A DNA stretch of 37,463 nucleotides, taken from Streptacidiphilus anmyonensis. Lineage in GTDB: Bacteria > Actinomycetota > Actinomycetes > Streptomycetales > Streptomycetaceae. Under the pieces are notes generated by a model, which had not been told where the DNA came from, did not search any database, and saw only the letters and a list, made by a program, of their open reading frames with translations. The stretch lies in assembly GCF_000787855.1 (NCBI RefSeq), contig NZ_BBPQ01000006.1, positions 96,010-133,472 of the forward strand. Direction: 5' to 3'. A program made the position numbers and the translations under genes. Shown here piece after piece: positions 16,235 to 24,359 of this stretch (its first letter is position 1; the number at the start of each line of letters is the position of its first letter).

Positions 16235-16693
16235 GTGGCACAACCTCGCCTTGCCGCCCGCCCGGGCGTCCTCTGGATCGCGACGCCCGAGGGCTCGCTG
16301 CTCGAAGTGGACGTCGAAACCCGCGAAGCGACCGAGCACCACGGCCCCTCCGACTCCCGCTTGACCGCGCTCACGGTGACCCCGACCGGCGAACTCCTCA
16401 TCGCCACCGACCGCGGCGAGCTGTTCCTGCTCTGCGTCCTCACCAGCGCTGCGCCGACGACGACTGACGCCTCCGACGGCCACGAGCTCGCCAAGGCCGC
16501 AGCCACCGCGTTCCTGGCCGCCACCTCCGAACTCCCCGCCGACGGCGACCTGGAGTCCGACCTGATCCTCACCGACGGCACCCGCACCTGGGAAGGACAG
16601 GACCTCTCGACGGTGACCGAGGCCGCCCCGACGGATCCCACCTGGCAGCGGCTTCGCGCCGCCGTGAACAAGGTCTTGACCGAGGGCGCGTGA
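16235..16693 (+). CDS. small hypothetical protein with a propeller-like N-terminal half
   Basis: About 152 residues if the GTG at 16235 is used. The first half, VLWIATPEGSLLEVDVETRE followed by LTALTVTPTGELLIATDRGE, looks like two strands-rich repeats of a WD40/YncE-type beta-propeller, far too few for a closed propeller. The second half is helical and lacks a recognised domain. Codon use supports coding from about 16240 onwards. The start is uncertain: the frame is open upstream to 16160 but that part is arginine/glycine-rich shadow sequence. It may be a fragment of a larger propeller protein. No signal peptide is visible. Confidence 0.6.
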   Translation: MAQPRLAARPGVLWIATPEGSLLEVDVETREATEHHGPSDSRLTALTVTPTGELLIATDRGELFLLCVLTSAAPTTTDASDGHELAKAAATAFLAATSELPADGDLESDLILTDGTRTWEGQDLSTVTEAAPTDPTWQRLRAAVNKVLTEGA

Positions 16694-16737
16694 TCAACGG
16701 CCTCGGGTGCCTGACTGCTCGCCATGTGTAGGGACTC

Positions 16738-16944
16738 TCAGGAGTAGAAGCCGCGACCGTACTCGTCGGGATCGAGAGTGAATTCGGCGGGGCGGTCGCG
16801 GCGAAGCTCCTGGTACCGGTCGTTGAAGACGTCGAGTGCTTCGGGGATCGAGCAGCTGAGGGTCTCTCGGATCGTTGTGAGTGCCGGCAGGATCCGGTGC
16901 TCGAAGATGTCCCCATCCACGCTCCGGGGCAGCTCCGCCATCAT
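16738..16944 (-). CDS. small hypothetical protein, partner of the Tdi1-like gene
   Basis: A 68-residue acidic protein beginning MMAELPRSVDGDIFEHRILPAL and ending DPDEYGRGFYS, rich in charged residues and predicted helical. I recognise no family. It starts 19 bases after the stop of the Tdi1-like gene and is transcribed with it, so the two probably form a unit. Its composition (normal Asp, Glu, Phe and Tyr, little Ala/Arg excess) supports a real protein rather than a shadow frame. Confidence 0.7.
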   Translation of the reverse strand: MMAELPRSVDGDIFEHRILPALTTIRETLSCSIPEALDVFNDRYQELRRDRPAEFTLDPDEYGRGFYS

Positions 16945-16963
16945 CCGTCCTCGGTCCGTGTGG

Positions 16964-17539
16964 CTACTGGTTGCCCCGGAGCTGCTGCGCGATCTGCGTG
17001 CACAGCGAGAAGTACACGTCGCGGTCGCTCAGCTCCAGGTTCTCCACCGCATCTGCGCCGCCGAGGAAGAGAGGCTGCTTGTAGCCGACGGCCTGGTCGA
17101 ACCGCAGGTCGCCGACGGTCGGGTTTGCTGCACGCCACTCCATGAAGAACCGGTGCACCAGCGGGTCCTCCTCCTGGTCGGCGACGACGTCGTGCCACTG
17201 CGACAGGGGCACGTCGCTGTGCAGGTATTCGGCGCCCTCGGGATCAACCATGATCACGTTGCCGTCGGCCTGCCCACCGCGCACATCCACGGCGAGCTCG
17301 CGGCCGAGCCAGTCGAAGGCGAAGACGTGGTAGGCACCCGCGAAGCCCCGGATCAGTTCGTTGCACGCGCGGTTCCCGTCGAGCGCGCTCTCGACCGTGT
17401 GGAAGCGGTAGAACCCACCGGCCAGGGTCGCACCGCCCAGCGCCGCCAGGACGCCTCGGACGGGCTCGGGCAAGCCGGACACGTCGCCGACGTCACGCCG
17501 GTCGGTGAGGGGGTAGGCGGTGGTCAGCGAGTCGAACAT
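16964..17539 (-). CDS. Tdi1/DUF1851-type immunity-like protein
   Basis: A 191-residue protein whose C-terminal half contains YHVFAFDWLGRELAVDV, then DPEGAEYLHSDVPL and GYKQPLFLGGADAVENLELSD, which match the C-terminal domain of the type VI secretion immunity protein Tdi1 and DUF1851. Tdi1 protects Agrobacterium from its DNase effector. In actinobacteria related proteins occur without type VI systems and are taken to be immunity proteins of polymorphic toxins, often stored as orphans. No toxin gene is next to it here. The ATG at 17539 gives MFDSLTTAYPLTD; upstream in-frame sequence is not family-like. Cytoplasmic, no signal peptide. Family assignment is from recalled motif resemblance. Confidence 0.75.
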   Translation of the reverse strand: MFDSLTTAYPLTDRRDVGDVSGLPEPVRGVLAALGGATLAGGFYRFHTVESALDGNRACNELIRGFAGAYHVFAFDWLGRELAVDVRGGQADGNVIMVDPEGAEYLHSDVPLSQWHDVVADQEEDPLVHRFFMEWRAANPTVGDLRFDQAVGYKQPLFLGGADAVENLELSDRDVYFSLCTQIAQQLRGNQ

Positions 17540-17715
17540 GTCACCCACCCTAGTCGGGGAGGGCGCCGATCCACGGTGGGAGATGCGTGGGGTCGCACGG
17601 CTGGGACTGAAGGCGTCCATGGAGCGGCGCACCCTCACCCTTCGTCGTTTCTCGTCTGGCTGACAGCCAGTGCATAGGGCCGCGGCCCTCGACCTGACCT
17701 CCCCTGGATCCTCCG

Positions 17716-19314
17716 TCACCCTCCCAGGCCGTCGGCCACCGCGGTGAGGACGGTTTCGCGGTCGGCGGCCGACGCGTCCGTGGCCCAGCAGACGTAGCCG
17801 TCGGGGCGGATCAGGAGGGCGGTGGCGCCGAGGTCGTCGTCGCAGGTGGCGGTCACGAGGTCGACGTGGGGCGGGAGTCGGAGCTCGGCGGCGGACGGGA
17901 CGGCGGCGGCCAGGTCGAGCAGGACGGCGTGGCCCTGGCTGAAGAGCGAGGAGAGCCGCGTGGGGCCGTCCTCGGTGACGAGGTCGGCGTCCCTGAGGCG
18001 GTGACCCGTCAGCGGGTGGTCGCCCGGGAGGGGGTAGTGCAGGGAGAGGCCGGACATCAGGCCGGCGATGTGGCGGTTGGCGTCGGGCAGGCGCAGCAGG
18101 TCGATGACGATGTCGCGCAGGGCCGCGACGTCCTCGCTGGGGTGGGGGTCGGCGAGGACGCGCTGGGCCGAGGTGTGGTGGAGGACCTGCGCGGCGACGG
18201 GGTGGCGTTCGGCGTGGTAGCTGTCCAGCAGGCCCGGCCGCGCCCGGCCCTGGAGGGTCGCGGCCAGCTTCCAGCCGAGGTTGAACGCGTCCTGGAGGCC
18301 GAGGTTCAGGCCCTGGCCGCCCAGCGGCGGGTGGATGTGGGCGGCGTCCCCCGCGAACAGGACGCGGCCGACCCGGTAGTGCTCCAACTGCCGGGTGGCG
18401 TCGCTGAACCGGGACGAGTTCGCCACCGCGCCCAGGGTGGTCTCCAGGCCGTAGACGGCCTGGAGCGCGGTGGAGATCTCATCCCTCGTGACCGGCGCGT
18501 CGCGCTCGAACTCCGCCTGGGCCGCCTCGTCGGCGGGGCCGGTGCGTCCGAAGGTGAGGCGGTAGCGGTCGTCGCCGAGCGGCGCCAGTATGGCCCAGTA
18601 GCCGCCCGCCTGGCGGGTCAGCGTGCTCATGTGGCCCAACTCCCGTGGGACCAGCGGTGAGACGGCGGTGAGTTGGATCTCCGCCAGGACAGCCTGGTGG
18701 GTTCCCGGCCTTCCGGGGAACGGCAGGCCGAGCAGCTTTCGCACCGCGCTGTGCCCGCCGTCGCACGCCACCAGGTAGTCGCCCCGCACCCGCAGTCCGT
18801 TCTCCGTCAGGATCACCACACCCCCGGTCGCGCCGTCGCCGGCCGCCTCGACCGCGGAGACCTCGGAGACCGCGGAGACCTCGGAGACGGCGGAGACGGC
18901 GGCGTCGCGCAGTACCCGCGCGCCGGCTTTGACGGCCCTCTCCTCCAGCACCTCCTCGATCTCCCACTGCGGGACCGCGATCGGAAACGGGTGCCGGGTC
19001 TGCCACGGCGTGCAGTCGAGGGGCACGGGGAGAGCCGCGAAGTGCCCGCCCACCGGCTCGCGCGAGGTGGCGCGGGCGAGCAGCGGTTCCAGCAGGCCGC
19101 GCAGTTCCAGCATCTCGGCGGTGCGGGGCTGGATCCCGCCGCCCTTCATCTGCCGGCTGCGCTCGGTCAGCTTCTCCAGCACGACCGTCCCGACCCCGGC
19201 CAGCGTCAGCTCGTACGCCAGCATCAGCCCGGTCGGCCCCGCGCCCACGATGACCACCTCGGTGACGACCTCGGTGGCGACCTCGATGACGACCTCGTTC
19301 TCGATCTCGGTCAT
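17716..19314 (-). CDS. FAD-dependent aromatic hydroxylase (PheA/TfdB/rifampicin monooxygenase-like)
   Basis: A 532-residue class A flavoprotein monooxygenase. The FAD-binding GXGXXG is present as VVIVGAGPTGLMLAYEL, the DG motif as YLVACDGGHSAVRKLLG, and the GD motif as VLFAGDAAHIHPPLGGQGLNLGLQDA. A thioredoxin-like C-terminal domain follows (from about 440), as in phenol hydroxylases and rifampicin monooxygenases. It probably hydroxylates a phenolic or polyketide substrate using NAD(P)H and O2. Oddities: the residues before the Rossmann strand are a repeated EVVTEVV sequence encoded by 12-bp units, and SAVSEV is repeated in the middle of the protein (18-bp units, 18851-18904). It is transcribed away from a TetR gene that probably represses it. 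ATG 19314 has GAGGAG upstream. Confidence 0.92.
   Translation of the reverse strand: MTEIENEVVIEVATEVVTEVVIVGAGPTGLMLAYELTLAGVGTVVLEKLTERSRQMKGGGIQPRTAEMLELRGLLEPLLARATSREPVGGHFAALPVPLDCTPWQTRHPFPIAVPQWEIEEVLEERAVKAGARVLRDAAVSAVSEVSAVSEVSAVEAAGDGATGGVVILTENGLRVRGDYLVACDGGHSAVRKLLGLPFPGRPGTHQAVLAEIQLTAVSPLVPRELGHMSTLTRQAGGYWAILAPLGDDRYRLTFGRTGPADEAAQAEFERDAPVTRDEISTALQAVYGLETTLGAVANSSRFSDATRQLEHYRVGRVLFAGDAAHIHPPLGGQGLNLGLQDAFNLGWKLAATLQGRARPGLLDSYHAERHPVAAQVLHHTSAQRVLADPHPSEDVAALRDIVIDLLRLPDANRHIAGLMSGLSLHYPLPGDHPLTGHRLRDADLVTEDGPTRLSSLFSQGHAVLLDLAAAVPSAAELRLPPHVDLVTATCDDDLGATALLIRPDGYVCWATDASAADRETVLTAVADGLGG
18851..18904. repeat. 18-bp in-frame tandem repeat inside the monooxygenase gene
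   Basis: Three units, 18851-18868, 18869-18886 (identical) and 18887-18904 (diverged), of ACCGCGGAGACCTCGGAG. On the coding strand they encode repeated Ser-Glu-Val-Ser-Ala-Val, extending a surface loop between the FAD-binding strands and the DG motif. Confidence 0.85.
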
Positions 19315-19405
19315 GTGCCTTTGCTCCTCGCATCTCTCGCCTGGGAGTAAAAGTACACCAAGTGCAGAAATGCTCTCGGGGGAGTCGGCTGTTACCGTGG
19401 AGATC

Positions 19406-20050
19406 GTGGACGAGAGCAAGCCGGGGCTGCGGGAGCGGAAGAAGCAGCGGACCCATGCGGCGATCTCCGACGCGGCGATCGCGCTCTTCCTCGAGCACGG
19501 CTTCGACCAGGTGTCGGTGGCCCGGGTGGCCGAGGCCGCGGAGGTGTCCAAGCGCACGCTCTTCGCCTACTTCCCGACCAAGGAAGACCTCGTGGTCCAT
19601 CGCCTCGCCGACCACGAGACCGAACTCGCGCGGGTCGTGCGGGCGCGGCAGGTCGGTACCGATCCCCTCAGCGCCGTACGCGAGCACTTCCTCGACGGGC
19701 TGCGCGAGCGGGATCCGATCAGCGGGCTCAACGACCATCCCCAGGTGCTGCGGCTCACCCGGATGATCCTCGACTCGCCCTCGCTGGTGGCTCGGATGGA
19801 GACCTTCAAGAGCGGCGCGGAACGCGCACTCGCCGCGGCGCTGCGGGAGACCGCGGACACCCCGGAGCTCACGGCGCGGCTGGCCGCCGTCCAGATCGTC
19901 GCGGTCCAGTGGGCGCTGTCGCAGGACAACGCCCACCGGATGGCCGACGGGGAGCCGGCCGACGCGCGCTACTCGGGCGCGGCGGCCGACGCGGAACACG
20001 CGTTCGCGCTGCTGGAGCACGGCCTCGGGCGGCTGACGCCGCCTCAGTGA
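19406..20050 (+). CDS. TetR family transcriptional regulator
   Basis: About 214 residues. The N-terminal TetR helix-turn-helix is clear: GLRERKKQRTHAAISDAAIA, then FDQVSVARVAEAAEVSKRTLFAYFPTKEDLV. The C-terminal helical domain is of the common actinobacterial type without a defined ligand. It is divergent from the FAD monooxygenase and most likely represses it, responding to the enzyme's substrate. I chose GTG 19406 because TACCGT (19393-19398) lies seven bases before it, GGAG overlaps the gap, and the protein then begins MDESKPGLRERKKQ, as relatives do. GTG 19397 and ATG 19370 are in the same frame and would add 3 or 12 residues. Confidence 0.9.
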   Translation: MDESKPGLRERKKQRTHAAISDAAIALFLEHGFDQVSVARVAEAAEVSKRTLFAYFPTKEDLVVHRLADHETELARVVRARQVGTDPLSAVREHFLDGLRERDPISGLNDHPQVLRLTRMILDSPSLVARMETFKSGAERALAAALRETADTPELTARLAAVQIVAVQWALSQDNAHRMADGEPADARYSGAAADAEHAFALLEHGLGRLTPPQ

Positions 20051-20081
20051 GCGGCGGGACTCGTCCTCGCCCGGACGGGCA

Positions 20082-20528
20082 TCAGGACCAGGTGCGCGAG
20101 CACAGGACGAGCCGGTAGCCGTCCGGGTCGGCGACGGTGACGCCGTGGGCGTCCCAGTACGGATTGTGGGAGACGGCGCGCGTGCCCCCGTGGCTGAGCA
20201 GGCGGTCGATCAGCGCGGCGTCGGCGGGCGCGCCGAGGTACAGCACGAAGAGGTCGTCGACGGTCGGCGTGGGCTCCAGCGGATGCTCGGGGTCGTGGGT
20301 CAGCTCGAAGTGCCAGTGCGCGCCGGGCAGGCCGACCATCAGCAGGTCGTGCTCGCCGGGGACATGCTCCTTCGTCCGCCACAGCACCTCCAGCCCGAGG
20401 CCGTCCACATAGAAGCGCTCGGCTGCCGCGAGGCTACGGGACGGGCGGGCCACCCGGACGCGAGTGGCAGGGCCGACCGCGGAGCCGGTCGCCGAGTCGC
20501 CCGTGGCGTCGCTCGCGGAACCGTTCAC
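20082..20528 (-). CDS. VOC family protein (glyoxalase/bleomycin-resistance fold)
   Basis: A 148-residue protein with the vicinal oxygen chelate fold: RVRVARPSRSLAAAERFYVD starts the first beta-alpha-beta module and WDAHGVTVADPDGYRLVL the last. The His/Glu metal positions are partly recognisable (HFELTHD, DGYRLVL). Such proteins are lyases, dioxygenases or drug-binding proteins; this one cannot be assigned further. The N-terminus (MNGSASDATGDSATGSAVGP) is a low-complexity lead. Its ATG overlaps the stop of the upstream DinB-like gene by four bases (ATGA), so they are co-translated. It converges with the TetR gene. Confidence 0.88.
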   Translation of the reverse strand: MNGSASDATGDSATGSAVGPATRVRVARPSRSLAAAERFYVDGLGLEVLWRTKEHVPGEHDLLMVGLPGAHWHFELTHDPEHPLEPTPTVDDLFVLYLGAPADAALIDRLLSHGGTRAVSHNPYWDAHGVTVADPDGYRLVLCSRTWS

Positions 20529-21103
20529 GCGGACGTCTCCGACACAGGCGCGGTCGCACCCTCGGTCGCGCCTTCGCTCGTGGCGCCTGCCGTGGCACCG
20601 GCCGGGGCGCGGTTGTGGTCGCCCGTCGTGCCGTCCAGGAGCTCGCGGAGGATGTCCACGTGCCCGGCGTGGCGCGCGGTCTCCTCGATCATGTGGACCA
20701 GGACCCAGCGCATCGACACCTCCGCGCCCGACCAGGAGGTGCCGGTGGCGTCCAGGTCCGTCGCCTCGATGACGGCGTCGGCCGCCGCGCAGGCGCGGTC
20801 GTAGAAGGCGAGGAGGTCGGCCGTCGTCTCGCCCGGCTCGACGCGCAGGTCGGCGTCCTCGTCGTCATCGTCGAAGGGCAGCGGCTCGGTCTCGACGCCG
20901 AACGTCAGGCAGAACCAGCCGTACTCGACCGCGGCCAGGTGCTTGACCAGGCCGAGCAGCGAGGTGCCGGACGGCACCAGCTGCCGGCGCAGCTGCTCGT
21001 CGTCCAAACCCTCGAGCTTCCAGCGCACGGCGGCGCGGTGGCGCTCCATGCTGTGGAGCAGGATCTCCTTCTCCGTCCCCGTATGGGGCGACTTCGTCGT
21101 CAT
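20525..21103 (-). CDS. DinB/DUF664 family protein
   Basis: A 192-residue four-helix protein of the DinB superfamily, DUF664 (mini-circle) group. Diagnostic parts are MERHRAAVRWKLEGLDDEQL, GTSLLGLVKHLAAVEYGWF and MIEETARHAGHVDILREL, which supply the three metal-binding histidines. Related enzymes include bacillithiol- or mycothiol-dependent transferases; since mycothiol is made by this lineage (mshC at 25761) such a role is possible but unproven. The C-terminus has a Gly-Ala-Thr repeated tail. ATG 21103 is preceded on the minus strand by TACGTT seven bases away and lacks a Shine-Dalgarno sequence, suggesting a leaderless transcript. It is divergent from the histidine phosphatase, only 56 bp apart. 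Confidence 0.88.
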   Translation of the reverse strand: MTTKSPHTGTEKEILLHSMERHRAAVRWKLEGLDDEQLRRQLVPSGTSLLGLVKHLAAVEYGWFCLTFGVETEPLPFDDDDEDADLRVEPGETTADLLAFYDRACAAADAVIEATDLDATGTSWSGAEVSMRWVLVHMIEETARHAGHVDILRELLDGTTGDHNRAPAGATAGATSEGATEGATAPVSETSA

Positions 21104-21110
21104 GCCCGCG

Positions 21111-21152
21111 AACGTAGCAGCGGGCACCGACAGCAGGCGGCTGATTTACGCT
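21111..21152. promoter_or_regulatory. back-to-back leaderless promoters
   Basis: Two -10 boxes lie in the 56-bp gap between divergent genes: TACGTT on the minus strand (complement 21111-21116), seven bases before the DinB ATG, and TACGCT on the plus strand (21147-21152), seven bases before the histidine phosphatase ATG. Neither gene has a Shine-Dalgarno sequence. Clear -35 boxes were not seen. Confidence 0.65.
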
Positions 21153-21159
21153 GGGCAGC

Positions 21160-21876
21160 ATGCCGACGCTGCTGCTGGTCCGACATGGCCGTTCCACCGC
21201 GAACTCCTCCGGGATCCTCGCCGGGTGGAGCCCCGGCGTCTCCCTGGACGAGCACGGCGAGCGACAGGCCAAGGCGCTGGCCGAGCGGCTGGCCGGGCTG
21301 CCCGTGTCGACGGTGGTCAGCAGCCCGCTGGACCGCTGCCGGGAGACCCTCGCGCCGCTCCTCTCGGCCCGGCCGGAGCTGACGATGCGGCTGGACGAGC
21401 GGCTGGGGGAGTGCCGCTACGGCGACTGGACCGGCCGTCCCCTCGCCGAGCTGGCCAAGGAGCCGCTGTGGGCCACGGTGCAGGCGCAGCCCTCCGCGGC
21501 GACCTTCCCGGGCCCGGAGGGCGAGTCGCTCCGTGAGCTGAGCCATCGCGCCGTCGAGAGCGTGCGCGAGTGGGACGCCGAGGTCGGGCGCGAGCACGGA
21601 CCGGACGCCGTGTGGCTGGCCTGCAGCCACGGTGACGTGATCAAGGCGATCGTCGCGGACGCGCTCGGTCTGCACCTGGACCTCTTCCAGCGCATCTCGG
21701 TCGAGCCGGCCTCGGTCACCGCGATCCGCTACACGCCCAGCCGCCCCTACCTGCTGCGGCTCGGTGACACCGGTGAGCTCGGCGGTCTCGCGCCGCGTCC
21801 GCGTCCCGCCGAGGGCGGGGACGGCACGGACCAGGGCGACGACGCCGTGGTCGGCGGCGACACCGGAACGCGGTGA
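21160..21876 (+). CDS. histidine phosphatase family protein (MSMEG_4193 group)
   Basis: A 238-residue phosphoglycerate-mutase-like phosphatase. The catalytic RHG motif is at residues 8-10 (LLVRHGRST); the second conserved region is LGECRYGDWTGRPL and the second histidine lies in ACSHGDVIKAI. The C-terminal 35 residues are an acidic Gly-rich tail. The group is characteristic of actinobacteria and regularly stands in front of a DUF3090 gene and a SCO1664-family gene, as here, near mshC. The substrate is unknown. ATG 21160 lies seven bases after a TACGCT box and has no Shine-Dalgarno sequence. Confidence 0.93.
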   Translation: MPTLLLVRHGRSTANSSGILAGWSPGVSLDEHGERQAKALAERLAGLPVSTVVSSPLDRCRETLAPLLSARPELTMRLDERLGECRYGDWTGRPLAELAKEPLWATVQAQPSAATFPGPEGESLRELSHRAVESVREWDAEVGREHGPDAVWLACSHGDVIKAIVADALGLHLDLFQRISVEPASVTAIRYTPSRPYLLRLGDTGELGGLAPRPRPAEGGDGTDQGDDAVVGGDTGTR

Positions 21877-21974
21877 CCAGTGGGTAGGGTGGAATAGATC
21901 GATCGCGAGATCGTTTCGGTATCACCAGGACTCGACAAGACAGTCGCCCCCTCCGATTCCGTGGAGCAGACATC

Positions 21975-22541
21975 GTGCCCCGCCAGGTGTTCTTCTACGA
22001 CCCCCCCGAGCGCTTCGTGGCCGGAACGGTCGGCGAGCCGGGCCACCGTGCCTTCTACCTGCAGGCCAGTGCCCGCGGCCGGATCACCACCGTGCTGCTC
22101 GAGAAGGGCCAGGTCGCCGCGCTCGCGGAGCGGGTCGACGAGCTGCTCGACGAGGTCGTCCGGCGCTCGGGCGGCAGCACGAGCGTCCCGGCCATGGCGC
22201 CGCCCGAGATGATGGACTCCGCTCCGCTGGACAGCCCCGTCGAGGAGGAGTTCCGGGTCGGCACCATGGCGTTGGCCTGGGACGACACAGTTCAGCTGCT
22301 GGTCGTCGAGGCGCAGGAGGTCGTCGAGGGGGAGGACGAGGCCGACGAGCCCACCCTCTTCGAGGACGAAGAGGACGGCCCTTCGCTGTTGCGCGTGCGC
22401 CTGAACGGCGCGATGGCCCGCGTCTTCGCCAAGCGCGCGCTGGAGCTGGTCGCCGCCGGTCGGCCGCCGTGCCCGTTCTGCAGCCTGCCGCTGGATCCCG
22501 AGGGCCACGTGTGCCCGCGTCAGAACGGTTACCGGCGCTGA
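21975..22541 (+). CDS. DUF3090 family protein
   Basis: A 188-residue protein of the actinobacterial DUF3090 family (MPRQVFFYDPPERFVAGTVG at the start). The C-terminus has PPCPFCSLPLDPEGHVCPR, a CxxC...HxC arrangement that looks like a small zinc ribbon, preceded by an acidic middle section. Function unknown. It starts at GTG 21975 and ends inside the next gene: the SCO1664-family start GTG 22511 lies 31 bases before the DUF3090 stop, so translation is probably coupled. The conserved grouping with the histidine phosphatase and the kinase-like gene suggests one process. Confidence 0.93.
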   Translation: MPRQVFFYDPPERFVAGTVGEPGHRAFYLQASARGRITTVLLEKGQVAALAERVDELLDEVVRRSGGSTSVPAMAPPEMMDSAPLDSPVEEEFRVGTMALAWDDTVQLLVVEAQEVVEGEDEADEPTLFEDEEDGPSLLRVRLNGAMARVFAKRALELVAAGRPPCPFCSLPLDPEGHVCPRQNGYRR

Positions 22542-23488
22542 ACGCGCACAGCCCCGCACCGGACCCCGAGCCGGTCGCGGTTCCGCAGGCTGACCCGGCC
22601 GCGTGCGCGGCCCTCGCGGCCGACCCGGACCGGGCCCTGGCCCTGCTGCGCGACGGCGAACTGACGGTCCATGGCCGGATCACCGACGCGTCCAACGCGG
22701 CGTTCTACTGCACCGTCTCGGCCCCGGCGAACGGCCAGGCACACGGTGGCGCGGACGGCAACGGCAACGGCGTCGGTCAGGTCGACGGCGTCGGTCAGCG
22801 CGTCAGCGCCGTCTGCGTCTACAAGCCGGTGCGTGGCGAGCGCCCGCTGTGGGACTTCCCCGACGGCACGCTCGCGGGCCGGGAGACCGCCGCCTACCTC
22901 GTCTCGGCCGCGATGGGGACGGGGTGGGGCCTGGTCCCGCCGACCGCGCTGCGTGAAGGGCCGTTCGGCGAGGGCATGTGCCAGATATGGGTCGAGCCCG
23001 ACCCGGCGGCGCCGGACCTGCTGAGCCTCCAGCCGGGCGAGGAGCCGGAGCCCGGCTGGCGCGCCATCGGTCTCGCCGAGGTCGAGCCCGGCCGCACCGC
23101 GCTGTTCGTCCACGCCGACGACGAGCGCCTGCGCCGTCTCGCCGTCCTGGACGCCGTGCTCAACAACGGCGACCGCAAGGGCGGCCACCTGCTGACGGCG
23201 GCCGACGGCCGCCTCTACGGCATCGACCACGGAGTCACCTTCGCCGTCCCGGGGAAGCTGCGCACGCTGCTGTGGGGCTGGGCCGGTGAGCCGCTGGCCC
23301 CTGACGCGACGGACGCCCTGGGCCGGCTGCGTGCGGAGCTGGACGGCTCCCTCGGCGCGGCGCTCGCACCGCTGCTGACCCCGGCGGAGATCGCCGCGAC
23401 CGCGGCCCGGGTGGACGCCCTGCTGAAGGAAGGGCACCACCCCTACCCCTCCCCGGACTGGCCGGCCGTTCCCTGGCCGCCGATCTGA
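22511..23488 (+). CDS. SCO1664-family kinase-like protein with an early TTA codon
   Basis: About 325 residues, of the actinobacterial SCO1664 family (sometimes labelled phosphatidylinositol-kinase-like). Kinase-fold features are the ATP-binding lysine in VCVYKPVRGERPLWDFP, the catalytic loop-like NNGDRKGGHLL and the metal-binding YGIDHGVTF. The substrate is unknown. The start is GTG 22511, with GAGGG upstream; no other ATG, GTG or TTG occurs in frame for roughly the next 130 codons. Codon 7 is TTA (22529-22531), which needs the rare bldA tRNA in Streptomyces. The N-terminal 20 residues and a Gly/Asn/Gln-rich loop (about residues 78-95) are low complexity and vary between species. It overlaps DUF3090 by 31 bases. 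Confidence 0.9.
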   Translation: MPASERLPALNAHSPAPDPEPVAVPQADPAACAALAADPDRALALLRDGELTVHGRITDASNAAFYCTVSAPANGQAHGGADGNGNGVGQVDGVGQRVSAVCVYKPVRGERPLWDFPDGTLAGRETAAYLVSAAMGTGWGLVPPTALREGPFGEGMCQIWVEPDPAAPDLLSLQPGEEPEPGWRAIGLAEVEPGRTALFVHADDERLRRLAVLDAVLNNGDRKGGHLLTAADGRLYGIDHGVTFAVPGKLRTLLWGWAGEPLAPDATDALGRLRAELDGSLGAALAPLLTPAEIAATAARVDALLKEGHHPYPSPDWPAVPWPPI

Positions 23489-23609
23489 GCCGCTTTCGGC
23501 GGAGGATCAGGGGCAAAACGCTCGCCGCGGTGGCGACCCGGGGGCGCGGTCCGGCATAGTGTCGCCGCCCGCGACGGCCGCGAGCCGCGCTCTGCCCGAG
23601 GAAGTCCCG

Positions 23610-24359
23610 ATGACCGTTCCCTATGCCGCCGCCACCGGTCCCGTCGCTGCCCAGGGGCTCGTCGTCGACGAGTCGGATCTCGGCCCCGGGGTCTTCACCT
23701 ACTGGGCCAAGCGCTGGGGCAAGGGACGCCTGTTCTTCCTCTGGTTCATGACCGTCGTCCTGATCGCCTCGGTCATCCTGAGCCCGATCGGGATCTTCTT
23801 CCTGGTGATGATCCTGCGGCTCCCCAACTACTCGAAGAAGGCCCGCGCCAAGCGCGTCGACCTGCACCAGCGCGGCGTCGTCCTGTACGACGTCAACGGT
23901 CCCGTCGCGGTCCACCGCTTCGCGACGCTGACGGCCCACCAGCGGATCACCGAGAACTACTACAACGGCGTCAGGACCGGCACCCACTACCTGCTCACCC
24001 TGACCGAGCCGGACGGCCGCAGCTCCAAGCTGACCCAGTTCTACGACAACGTCCAGCACCTGATGCAGACGGTCCAGCAGGGCGTCGTCGAGGCGCAGCT
24101 CCCGCGCGCGCTGGCCGCCGCGCAGGCCGGTTACCCGGTCCCGTTCGGGCCCTTCACCGTCACCCAGCAGGGCCTCGTCTGCGGCGGCAAGGGCACCGTC
24201 ACCTGGCCCCTCCTCGACCGCATCACGGTCAGCCAGGGGTCGGTCCGCGTCATGGTCCACGGCCGCCGTACCGCGATGGCGGCGAAGCCGGTCGCCCAGA
24301 TCCCCAACTTCCACCTGTTCCTCGCCCTCGTCAGCAACCTCCGCGCCGCGCAGGGCTGA
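23610..24359 (+). CDS. DUF6585-like membrane protein
   Basis: A 249-residue protein with one hydrophobic hairpin or long helix at residues 41-69 (LFFLWFMTVVLIASVILSPI then GIFFLVMIL), flanked by positive charges, and a larger soluble part that contains two similar halves (each with VDLHQRGVVLYD / FTVTQQGLVCGG). This resembles DUF6585 proteins. Function unknown; probably held at the cytoplasmic membrane with the soluble part inside. ATG 23610 has GAGGAAG upstream. A CATAGTGT sequence at about 23556 may be its -10 box. Confidence 0.82.
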   Translation: MTVPYAAATGPVAAQGLVVDESDLGPGVFTYWAKRWGKGRLFFLWFMTVVLIASVILSPIGIFFLVMILRLPNYSKKARAKRVDLHQRGVVLYDVNGPVAVHRFATLTAHQRITENYYNGVRTGTHYLLTLTEPDGRSSKLTQFYDNVQHLMQTVQQGVVEAQLPRALAAAQAGYPVPFGPFTVTQQGLVCGGKGTVTWPLLDRITVSQGSVRVMVHGRRTAMAAKPVAQIPNFHLFLALVSNLRAAQG

